Assembly: GCA_937974195.1 (NCBI GenBank)
Contig: CALJIC010000015.1
Coordinates: forward strand, 1-28,402
DNA length: 28,402 bases
Source of the DNA: an uncultured Roseiflexaceae bacterium
GTDB taxonomy: Bacteria > Chloroflexota > Chloroflexia > Chloroflexales > Roseiflexaceae
Direction: 5' to 3'
The position numbers and the translations under genes were made by a program. Every line of letters begins with the position of its first letter. Position 1 is the stretch's first letter. Shown here piece after piece: positions 20,336 through 28,402 of the stretch. The notes beneath the pieces were generated by a model. The model was not told the origin of the DNA and did not search any database. It was given only the letters and a program-made list of their open reading frames with translations.

Positions 20336-22941
20336 GGTGATCTCCTGAGCGTCGCGTCCACCACGAACGGGTTGGTCGCGTCGCTGGGCACTTCCACCTC
20401 GTTGTCCGCGACGATCGGGCGGTACCTGGCCGCCAGCACGATCACGCTGTAGGTCTGGCCGATCGGGACGGGGTTCTCGGTCTGGTACGCGCCGCTCCGG
20501 TCGGACACGCCGTACGTGAGCACCTCGTTCTGGGTGATCGCGCCGTCTGCGGCGGCGCGGCTGGCGGTGATGCCCGGCCTGAGGACGAAGACCTGGGCGC
20601 CGGCCACGCCGCGGCCGGTGTTGGCGTCGGTGATCTCCCCCGTGATGTAGACGCTGTCCGTCTGGCGCGGCGTGGGCGCCCGGGGCGCCTGGCCGGTCGT
20701 ACACGAGATGAGCGCCACGTCGTCGACGAAGAAGCTGCTGATATTGCCGCGCGGGTTCTCGGAGGCGAAGACCAGCCGCACCGTCTGGCCGGCCATGTCG
20801 CTGACATCGAACTGCTCCTCATACCACGTGTCGTCGCCCTCGCGCGAGGAGTACTCCTGCACCGTGCTGATCAGGTCGCCGCGCCTGTCGAGGAACAGCA
20901 CGCCGAAGCTCGCGTCGGCCGCGAGCAGCCCGCCGATCACGCCGCTGAGCTCCTGGTGGATGAGGCGCGCGAAGCGCAGCTGGACGCTGGTGGCGTTCGG
21001 CGGGATGCGCACCTCCTGGAAGATGAACTGCACGGCCTCCTGGTCCTGCCCGCCGAGCCAGGCGCTGCGGCGACCGGTGAAGGGCAGCTCGGGGTCGATG
21101 ATCGCGAAGTCGCCGGACGTCACCTCGACCCAGCCGCCCTGGCTCTCGAACCCGCCGTTGGTGACGACGTTCGTGCAGCCGACCGGCAGCGGCGTCGGGG
21201 ACGGGGTGGAGGGGCCGCTCGGCGAGCCGGGGACGGTCTGGCCATCCTCCGGCGGCTGCTGCGGCAGCGGGTCGCCCTCTTCCACCACCAGGCCCACCTG
21301 AGCGAAGGCGTCGCGCACCGCGGCCGCGTCGGCGTCGCCGTACAGCTCGCGCGCCGCCTGGATGGTCAGGTTCGCCGCGTCGATGAACTCCGATCTGGGC
21401 GAGAGGTACTGGGTCAGCGTCCGGTAGTAGATCTGGCCGGTCTTCTCGCGCCCGAGCGCCCGGGCGACCAGGAAGGCGGCCCGGTTGGGGATGCCGCTGT
21501 TGATGTGGACGCCGCCGTTGTCGAAGCGGCGGCTGGCCGGCAGGTTGGCGTACTCGCTGATGGTGGCCGGCTGCCCGATCCCCGCGAGCGGGTCGTTCGG
21601 GTCGTACAGCCCGCCGAGCGTCGGGTCCTCGAGGCTGCGCAGCACGGGCACCGGGAACGGCGGCGACAGGACGACCTCCTCGCCCATGGTCCAGTTCGCG
21701 GTGTCGATCAGCGCCGCGAAGACGTCCGAGTAGGACTCGTTCAGCGCGCCGGACTGGGACTCGTAGATCAGGCCCGCGGTGTTATCGGTGATGCCGTGGG
21801 TCAGCTCGTGGGCCACCACGTCGAGGCCGAGCGGCAGGGGCCGGAAGATCCGCCCGCCGTCGCCGTAGATCATCTGCTGCAGCTCGCCGATCCAGGCCGC
21901 GTTCTCGGTGTCCTCGTTGCTCGAGCCGAAGTGAACCGTCGAGACGATCGGCATGCCGCGGCCGTCGATGCTGTCGCGCTGGAAGTTGTTGAAGAAGTAG
22001 TCGTAGACCACGCCGGCGTTGTTGTGCGCCGCCTGCGCCACCTCGTCGCGCGAGCGCTCGCCCTCGTCGATCAGCTTGCGCCCCGGCAGCTCGGTCGAGT
22101 TGTTGGCGGTGAAGGTCACGCGCCGCTTGGCGCTCGTCAGCGAGTCGATCGCGTGGACCACCAGCGGGCGGTGGGCGTGGACGAAGAAGCGCCACTGGCC
22201 GAGCGGCGAGGTGGTGAGGATGGTCACCTGCCAGGTGAGGGTGGCGTGGCCGCTCTGGTCCACGTACACCATCAGCCGCGTGCGGTCGCGCAGGACGTTC
22301 GTCTTCACGCGCAGCCGCTCGAGCGGCTCGAGCTGGACCTCGCGCAGGTTGCGCAGCGCCACGTCGATCGCCTGGTCGGCGGTGAGGCGCGGCTCGGTCT
22401 CGATGTCGAGCCCGGGCGCCAGCTGCCCGTTCACCGAGACGACGCGCAGCCGCCGGTCCAGGTGCACCACCAGCTGGCGGCCGAACACCGGGATGCCGTG
22501 GTAGACCTGGTCGAGGCGCACGTGGTGCCAGCCGAGCTGCGGGTCGGGCTCGATGCGCAGCAGCCGCAGCTCCGCCGCCGCGCTCCGCAGGCCGAACAGC
22601 GCGCGGTTGGCCTCGAGGAAGCCGAGCGCGCGCTTGACCGGGTCGTCCTTCTCGTTGGGCGCCGGGGTGTAGGGAAGGCGCGCGTCGCGCTCCCGGGCGC
22701 GGAGCTGCTCGGCGACGCCGGTGACCGGGTCCCAGGCCACCACCAGCTCGGACGGCGCGCGGGCCTGGAGGGCCTCGAAGGCCTGCCGGGCGGACGGGTC
22801 CGGCTCCTGGGAGCGTCGCGGCGCGGCGGAGAGGCCGGGGAGGTCGGTGGCGAGCGGGGCGGCAGCGGCGGGCAGCGCGCCTGCGGCGAGGATCAGCGCG
22901 ATCAGCGGCAGGCAGAGCCGTGCGGCGCAGAGACGTTTCAT
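20332..22941 (-). CDS. Secreted M4 (thermolysin-family) metallopeptidase with C-terminal modules
   Basis: The 869-aa preproprotein has a signal peptide (1-28), an FTP/PepSY-type propeptide (about 50-270) and an M4 catalytic domain (about 275-555). The zinc site is HELTH (His378, Glu379, His382) with Glu402 in GALNESYSD. The transition-state His is His479 in DNGGVHINSGIPNRA. A Pro/Ser/Thr linker (about 556-590) follows, then a jelly-roll-like domain starting NVVTNGGFESQGGW and containing two cysteines. The last part is a carboxypeptidase-regulatory-like beta domain (GEITDANTGRGVAGAQVFVL). It should be exported and autoactivated. It heads an operon of four genes joined by ATGA overlaps. A possible -10, TATTAT, is at 23026-23021. 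Confidence 0.93.
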   Translation of the reverse strand: MKRLCAARLCLPLIALILAAGALPAAAAPLATDLPGLSAAPRRSQEPDPSARQAFEALQARAPSELVVAWDPVTGVAEQLRARERDARLPYTPAPNEKDDPVKRALGFLEANRALFGLRSAAAELRLLRIEPDPQLGWHHVRLDQVYHGIPVFGRQLVVHLDRRLRVVSVNGQLAPGLDIETEPRLTADQAIDVALRNLREVQLEPLERLRVKTNVLRDRTRLMVYVDQSGHATLTWQVTILTTSPLGQWRFFVHAHRPLVVHAIDSLTSAKRRVTFTANNSTELPGRKLIDEGERSRDEVAQAAHNNAGVVYDYFFNNFQRDSIDGRGMPIVSTVHFGSSNEDTENAAWIGELQQMIYGDGGRIFRPLPLGLDVVAHELTHGITDNTAGLIYESQSGALNESYSDVFAALIDTANWTMGEEVVLSPPFPVPVLRSLEDPTLGGLYDPNDPLAGIGQPATISEYANLPASRRFDNGGVHINSGIPNRAAFLVARALGREKTGQIYYRTLTQYLSPRSEFIDAANLTIQAARELYGDADAAAVRDAFAQVGLVVEEGDPLPQQPPEDGQTVPGSPSGPSTPSPTPLPVGCTNVVTNGGFESQGGWVEVTSGDFAIIDPELPFTGRRSAWLGGQDQEAVQFIFQEVRIPPNATSVQLRFARLIHQELSGVIGGLLAADASFGVLFLDRRGDLISTVQEYSSREGDDTWYEEQFDVSDMAGQTVRLVFASENPRGNISSFFVDDVALISCTTGQAPRAPTPRQTDSVYITGEITDANTGRGVAGAQVFVLRPGITASRAAADGAITQNEVLTYGVSDRSGAYQTENPVPIGQTYSVIVLAARYRPIVADNEVEVPSDATNPFVVDATLRRSP

Positions 22942-23020
22942 GGTCACCCTGGCTAGCGGACGGAGCGCCCGTCCATTCCTCGTCCGAGAAGGGTCAGGTG
23001 CGCGGGAAGGGCTTGGGGCC

Positions 23021-23026
23021 ATAATA
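23021..23026 (-). promoter_or_regulatory. Candidate -10 box for the M4 protease operon
   Basis: TATTAT on the minus strand (within GGTGTATTATGG) lies about 80 bp before the protease start codon. No clear -35 or TGn extension is present, so support is weak. The rest of 22942-23219 shows no gene. Confidence 0.35.
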
Positions 23027-23284
23027 CACCAGATTCGCCGCGCGCGCGAGATCGGCGCGCCCCGGCTCCTCGGCGTTCGCGCCGGCGATGCGGCCAGAAT
23101 CCGCCCGTCTCTCTCGCTACTCCTCCTCCTTCCGGCCATAAAAACCGTATGTCTTTCGTTGGATAAGTTGGGCGCCCGATACCTGTCTTTTGACGGGTGA
23201 CGGGCTGCCGCCCTGCGGTTACACTCCCCATTGTTGCCGATGTTGGCACGAGTTGCGTGGCGCAGACGCGTGGCATCGCCTGAG

Positions 23285-23354
23285 AGGACAGGAAGTACGC
23301 GGTGGCCCGCACCCCGAAGGGTGTGGGGGCGGCCGGCACGACTGCGTACGTCCT
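23285..23354 (+). ncRNA. Structured 5' leader of the GNAT gene (possible cis-regulatory RNA)
   Basis: AGGAC (23285-23289) plus GTACGC (23295-23300) pair with the continuous GCGTACGTCCT (23344-23354). This makes an 11-bp stem with a 5-nt AGGAA bulge. Inside it, CCCGCACCC (23306-23314, with one G-U) pairs with 23319-23327 around a CGAA tetraloop. A further stem, CGATG with CATCG, may form upstream (about 23239-23278). The structure ends seven bases before the GNAT Shine-Dalgarno. I cannot match it to a known riboswitch class. Confidence 0.5.
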
Positions 23355-23371
23355 GAGAAATGAGGTTTGTG

Positions 23372-23926
23372 ATGATTTTCAGCCGGACACTTATTGACAG
23401 GATCCCGCACCTGCTGGATGCCTACCTGCCCCCACCGGCGCCGCGGATCATGCACCCGGTGGTGCTGCGGCGGGCATCGAGCGGCGACGAGCCGCTGATT
23501 GCGGCGATGCTGGGGACGCTCTCGGCGCACACGCGCTACCTGCGCTACTTCACGACGCGCCCGCTCGACGGCGCGCAGGCGCTCCGCGAGGCGCGCCGCA
23601 TGACCTCCGCGTCGCAGACGACGCTGCTCGCGGCGCAGGCGCGCGGCCCGGCGGAGGCGATCGCCGTCGCCGAGCTCGTGCCGGACCGCGGGCAGCCCGG
23701 CGTGGCCGAGATGGCGGTCCTCGTGCGCGACGACGAGCAGGGCAAGGGGCTCGGCACGCTGCTCGGGCAGTACCTGCTGCGGATCGCCCGCGCCCAGGAG
23801 CTGCGGCAGATCCGCGCCGTGGTGCTGGCCGAGAACCGCGCCGCGCTCGGGATGGTGCGCCGGATGGGCGCGCCGTACACCATCGTCTCCCACGAGACCG
23901 AGCTCGAGATCGAGATCGAGGTGTGA
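23372..23926 (+). CDS. GNAT family N-acetyltransferase (Pat-like)
   Basis: The 184-aa protein is a single GNAT domain. SAHTRYLRYF (51-60), AEMAVLVRDDEQGKGLGTLL (112-131) with acetyl-CoA loop QGKGLG (123-128), and VVLAENRAALGMVRRMG (150-166) are closest to the GNAT domain of Pat-type protein lysine acetyltransferases. Here the large acyl-CoA-synthetase-like or cNMP-binding domain of those proteins is absent. The N-terminal 25 residues are extra. ATG 23372 follows GAGG at six bases; the in-frame ATG at 23360 would add four residues. A strongly structured leader precedes it. It is convergent with the glycosyltransferase (stops seven bases apart). The substrate could be protein, metabolite or antibiotic; Pat-like is an impression from motifs. 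Confidence 0.82.
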   Translation: MIFSRTLIDRIPHLLDAYLPPPAPRIMHPVVLRRASSGDEPLIAAMLGTLSAHTRYLRYFTTRPLDGAQALREARRMTSASQTTLLAAQARGPAEAIAVAELVPDRGQPGVAEMAVLVRDDEQGKGLGTLLGQYLLRIARAQELRQIRAVVLAENRAALGMVRRMGAPYTIVSHETELEIEIEV

Positions 23927-23933
23927 GGCCGCG

Positions 23934-25355
23934 CTACTCCTCCCGCTCCCAGCGTATCTCCACCTCGCCGCGCTCCTCGATCGCCTGCTCGAGCAGCGCG
24001 AGCAGGTCGGCATCGGCGCCGCGGTCGCGCAGCAGCTCGATCGTCGGCTGGTTGATATAGAAGTCGTTATCGTCGGGCGACTCGCGCTCCAGCACGGCGG
24101 AGAGCACCGCCAGCTGCCCCTCGCTGATCGTCCCTAGCAGCTCGTCGGTGGCGGCGTCGTAGACCATGACCGGCCCGCCGAAACCGCGCGCGGCCTCGGC
24201 GATCAGCTCCTGGGTGTCGGGGTCAAGCGCCACCGGGGCGGCCTCCTCGTGCAGAAGGGTCTCGACGATCACGCGCGCGGAGTCCGGGCGCCCCATGCGC
24301 TGCGCGTTGCGGCGCATCTGCTCGAGCCGCTCGGGGTCGGCGAGCAGCCGGTCGATCTTCCAGGCCATGGTGGTCACCTGGTTGCAGCGCAGCGCCACGC
24401 CCTGCTCGAGCAGGTGGTCGCTGTTACGCTCCTCCTGGCCGGGGATCGGCGCGACGATCACCATCGGCAGGCCGGCCGCCAGGCACTCGGAGGCGGTGAG
24501 CCCGCCGGGCTTGCCGATGAACAGCGTGGCGACGCGCATGAGGCTCGGCATCTCGTCGGTGAAGCCGAGGATGCGGAAGCGGCTGGCCTGAGACTCAGTG
24601 ATGCGCGCCAGCTCGCGCCGCAGCCGCTCGTTGCGGCCGCACACGATCACGACCTGGGCCTCGTGGCCCAGGCGCAGGAGCTGCGCCGTGATCGCGCGCA
24701 TCGGCCCGCCGCCCACCGCGCCCGCCGACGCGAGCAGGATCGGCCGGTCGCCGCGCAGCTTGTAGTGCGCCAGCACCGCCTCGCGGTCCAGCGGCTCGGC
24801 GAAGGCCGGGTCCACCGGCACGCCGGAGACGGTGACGCGGCCCTCGGGGAGGCCGAGGGCCACCAGGTGGGCCTTGGTCTCGTCGAGCGCCACGAAGTAG
24901 CGCTGGAAGTGGCTGCTGAGCCACATCGAGTGGAAGTCGAAGTCGGTCGTGACGATCGAGAGCTGCGTCTCGAGCCGGCCGGCGGCGATCAGCTGGGAGA
25001 CGATCCCGACCGGCATGAAGTGGGTGCAGACGGTGATGTGCGGCCGGTACTCCTCGATGAAGCGCACCAGCGGCTCGGCGTTGAGCCGGTCGAGCAGCAG
25101 GCGCATGCTGTCGGTGCGGCCCGGCGCGTCGCTCGTGTCGTACCACCAGCCGACGAGCATGGGGCTGTCCTTGACCAGGCGCAGGTACAGGTCCGAGTAG
25201 AACGCGCGGTAGGCGGGGTTGGTGTGCTCGAGCGCGTCCTGGTTGACGACCTGCTCGACCAGCGGCGACGTCTGAAACACCTTCTCGAGGGCTGCGGCGG
25301 CCGCCTTGTGCCCCGCGCCGGCGCTGGTGCTCAGGATGAGGACACGCTTTTTCAT
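23934..25355 (-). CDS. MGDG-synthase-like glycosyltransferase with extra C-terminal domain
   Basis: The 473-aa protein is a GT28-fold enzyme. The N-terminal MGDG_synth part has RVLILSTSAGAGHKAAAAAL (4-23), with the GAGH glycine loop. The C-terminal Rossmann part holds GKPGGLTASECLAAGLPMVI, the nucleotide-sugar site, followed by GQEERNSDHL. The family transfers galactose or glucose to diacylglycerol at the inner membrane face; glycolipids are important in chlorosome-bearing Chloroflexota. Residues 369-473 are beyond the normal family length and form a separate acidic domain (LLGTISEGQLAVLSAVLE through RGEVEIRWEREE) that I do not recognise. GGAG five bases upstream fixes the start; the frame is open far upstream but only through repeats and antisense of other genes. 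Confidence 0.85.
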   Translation of the reverse strand: MKKRVLILSTSAGAGHKAAAAALEKVFQTSPLVEQVVNQDALEHTNPAYRAFYSDLYLRLVKDSPMLVGWWYDTSDAPGRTDSMRLLLDRLNAEPLVRFIEEYRPHITVCTHFMPVGIVSQLIAAGRLETQLSIVTTDFDFHSMWLSSHFQRYFVALDETKAHLVALGLPEGRVTVSGVPVDPAFAEPLDREAVLAHYKLRGDRPILLASAGAVGGGPMRAITAQLLRLGHEAQVVIVCGRNERLRRELARITESQASRFRILGFTDEMPSLMRVATLFIGKPGGLTASECLAAGLPMVIVAPIPGQEERNSDHLLEQGVALRCNQVTTMAWKIDRLLADPERLEQMRRNAQRMGRPDSARVIVETLLHEEAAPVALDPDTQELIAEAARGFGGPVMVYDAATDELLGTISEGQLAVLSAVLERESPDDNDFYINQPTIELLRDRGADADLLALLEQAIEERGEVEIRWEREE

Positions 25356-25429
25356 AGGCACTCCGTGTGGGGTTGGCGCTGCGCGCGCCGGGCGCGGGCT
25401 CTCCCCTTTTCTGTCGCTCTGCGGCGCAG

Positions 25430-25790
25430 TGAGGTTCGGGGAGGCTTCGCCTCCCCGGAGACACCTTTCCCGCCGCTCTGCGGCGTGGTGTGGCTCCGCT
25501 CCATACTCAGCGGTGGGGTTCGGGGAGGCGAAGCCTCCCCGGAAGCTCTCTCTCGCCGCTCTGCGGCGACTGTGTCGCCGCAGAGCGGCGAGAAAATAGG
25601 GATCTCGGAGGGCCTGCGGCCCTCCGAACCTCCCGCGGAAAGCGATGCCAGAAGACCTGCGGCCCTCCGAACCTCCCACGGAGAGCGACGCCAGAGGGCC
25701 AGCGGCCTCCACACCTCCCGGCTCACGAGGGCGGCGGAAGAGGAGGAATGTGAAGGGTTCGCCCTCCGAACCTTCCCGCGGCAGGTGCCG
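25430..25790. repeat. Cluster of family B palindromes
   Basis: The 460-bp gap before the glycosyltransferase is packed with related palindromes. Two CGGGGAGGC/GCCTCCCCG stems lie at 25437-25457 and 25521-25541. A perfect 20-bp stem with a TGT loop spans 25551-25593 (CTCGCCGCTCTGCGGCGAC arm). Three or four copies of a GGCCCTCCGAACCTCCC-type unit follow between 25605 and 25775. Open frames through it are repetitive Arg/Pro/Ser-rich and not credible proteins. Confidence 0.85.
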
Positions 25791-25816
25791 CATCATCGCA
25801 CCGCGTAAGCGGTGAC

Positions 25817-26950
25817 CTACGCGAAGCGGGTGGGGTTGAACAGGCCGATCGGGTGGCGGGTCGCGCCCGTCTCCGCCAGGTCGGCCAGGATCTCGCCCAC
25901 CACGCTGGCGAACTTGAAGCCGTGCCCCGAGCAGGGCGACGCCACGACTACGTTCGGGCGATGAGGGTGCATGCCGAGGACGAAGTGCTCGTCGGGCGTC
26001 ATGGTGTACATGCAGGTCTGCGCGTGGAGCACGGGGCCGCGCAGCGCCGGGATGCGCTCCCCGATGACCGCGCGCAGCTCCTCGATGTCGTCGGGGCGCA
26101 CGTTCCGGTCGATCGTCTCGGGCGTGCACGGCTCGCCGCCGCCGTGCAGCGCAACCTTCACACCGCCCGGCGGCCCCTCCTGGTGCGGGAAGCCGTAGAA
26201 CGTCGCCCGCGGCGTCTCCCAGATGTAGATCGGGAAGCGGTCGGGCAGAAACGGCTCGGTGCCCCCCTCGGGGTCGAACCACACCAGCACCTGCCGCAGG
26301 ACCTGCAGCGGGAGCTCCAGATCCAGCAGCTGCGGCGCCCACGCCCCGGGCGCGATCACCAGCCGCTCCGCCTCGTAGCTCCCGCGCGCGGTCCGCACGC
26401 GCACGCCGCGCTCGTCCGCCTCCCAAGCGTCCGCCGGCTCCTCGAAGCGCAGCTCGGCGCCCAGCTCGGCCGCGCGGCGCAGGTGGGCGGCGATGCTCGC
26501 CTCCGGCCGCAAGAAGCCGGCCCTGCGCTCGTACAGCGCGCAGGTCCCGTCGTCGGGCTGGAGCGCCGGGAAGCGCCGGCGCACCTCGGCGGCGTCGAGC
26601 AGCTCGTACTCCAGCCCGTGCTCCTCGGCGCTGCGCGTGGCGCCCGCCACCGCCTGGCTGTCCGGCGCCCCGAGCATCAGCCCGCCGGTCAGCGTGAGCA
26701 GCGTCTCGCCGGTCTCGCGCTCGATCTGCTCCCACAGCTCGTAGGCCCGCAGCAGCAGCGGCACGTAGGCCGGGTCCTCCATGTACGCCTGGCGGATGAT
26801 GCGCGAGCGCCCGGTGCTCGACCCGTTGGCGTGGGCCGCCGTGAAGCGCTCCAGCCCGAGCACGCGCTTGCTGCGGCGCGCCAGCTGGTAGGCCGCCGCG
26901 CTCCCCATGGCGCCCAGGCCGATCACAATGACGTCGTAGGTCGCGGCCAT
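25817..26950 (-). CDS. Monomeric sarcosine oxidase / N-methyltryptophan oxidase-like flavoenzyme
   Basis: The 377-aa FAD-dependent DAO-fold protein fits the size of monomeric sarcosine oxidase and SolA. The dinucleotide-binding motif is VIVIGLGAMGSAAAYQLA (7-24). HANGSSTGRSRIIRQAY (40-56) matches the family's FAD/active-site loop. Cys313 in QTCMYTMTPDEHF is the covalent FAD attachment cysteine, and SGHGFKF (341-347) carries the C-terminal flavin contacts. The reaction would be oxidative demethylation or deamination of an N-methyl amino acid, giving H2O2. The start lies nine bases after the GH13 stop, so the two are co-transcribed. The substrate cannot be fixed by eye. Confidence 0.88.
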   Translation of the reverse strand: MAATYDVIVIGLGAMGSAAAYQLARRSKRVLGLERFTAAHANGSSTGRSRIIRQAYMEDPAYVPLLLRAYELWEQIERETGETLLTLTGGLMLGAPDSQAVAGATRSAEEHGLEYELLDAAEVRRRFPALQPDDGTCALYERRAGFLRPEASIAAHLRRAAELGAELRFEEPADAWEADERGVRVRTARGSYEAERLVIAPGAWAPQLLDLELPLQVLRQVLVWFDPEGGTEPFLPDRFPIYIWETPRATFYGFPHQEGPPGGVKVALHGGGEPCTPETIDRNVRPDDIEELRAVIGERIPALRGPVLHAQTCMYTMTPDEHFVLGMHPHRPNVVVASPCSGHGFKFASVVGEILADLAETGATRHPIGLFNPTRFA

Positions 26951-26959
26951 TGCGTCCCC

Positions 26960-28402
<1,443 letters not shown>

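Noticed and set aside
23279..23290. CCTGAGAGGACA as part of a TPP riboswitch
   Set aside because: CTGAGA occurs, but the second conserved TPP block (ACCCTTTGAACCTGAT-type) and the helix arrangement are absent, and the downstream gene is a GNAT, not thiamine-related.

Overview
This looks like a chromosomal segment from a GC-rich bacterium of the phylum Chloroflexota, most likely class Chloroflexia. The best marker is a lipoprotein cupredoxin (11620-12090) whose ligand spacing (His, then Cys-x4-His-x4-Met) and flanking motifs are those of auracyanin, the blue copper protein of filamentous anoxygenic phototrophs and relatives. The dispersed GGTGAC octamer arrays and an extended -10 promoter element (TGCTATAAT and close variants) before many genes give the window a uniform look. 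I see no rRNA, tRNA, CRISPR array, transposase or prophage block.

Layout. 1-3615 (+): gatB, then a drug/bacitracin-type ABC exporter pair. 3626-4519 (-): a phosphodiester-glycosidase-like lipoprotein. 4520-4937: repeats, including an exact 95-bp duplication. 4938-5960 (-): an orphan RecA-fold ATPase resembling phage Sak4. 6192-6404 (+): a 70-aa zinc-binding protein. 6331-9815 (-): CtaG-type oxidase assembly factor, DUF2243 membrane protein, GAF-containing histidine kinase. 9986-11408 (+): bacterial PH-domain membrane protein and an unrecognised protein, separated by a repeat element. 11620-12090 (+): auracyanin. 12190-13389 (+): AlaX-type alanyl-tRNA editing protein. 13506-15760 (+): a nucleotide-sugar epimerase/dehydrogenase pair. 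15867-18103 (-): two-domain PPK2, small lipoprotein, DUF507. 18223-22941 (-): a four-gene operon led by an M4 metallopeptidase. 23372-23926 (+): GNAT acetyltransferase behind a structured leader. 23934-28402 (-): MGDG-synthase-like glycosyltransferase, a repeat-rich gap, a monomeric sarcosine oxidase-like flavoenzyme and a GH13 alpha-glucosidase cut by the window end.

The most promising candidate for an undescribed system is the 18223-22941 operon. A secreted thermolysin-family protease is coupled by three successive ATGA start/stop overlaps to a zinc-finger PrsW-family membrane protein that has lost its catalytic residues, a membrane-anchored PsbP-like protein, and a protein resembling emfourin, the M4-protease inhibitor. 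This reads as a protease with a built-in membrane and inhibitor control module.

Two repeat families recur. Family A (about 23-200, 10586-10840, 15740-15869) has outward arms of 8-bp GGTGAC/GTCACC units around a conserved core and supplies stop codons to neighbouring genes. Family B (about 1750-1770, 4617-4925, 25430-25790) consists of short GC-rich palindromes. Both look like non-autonomous, REP- or MITE-like sequences; no mobilising enzyme is present in the window. All functional calls are from reading motifs by eye, without database searches.
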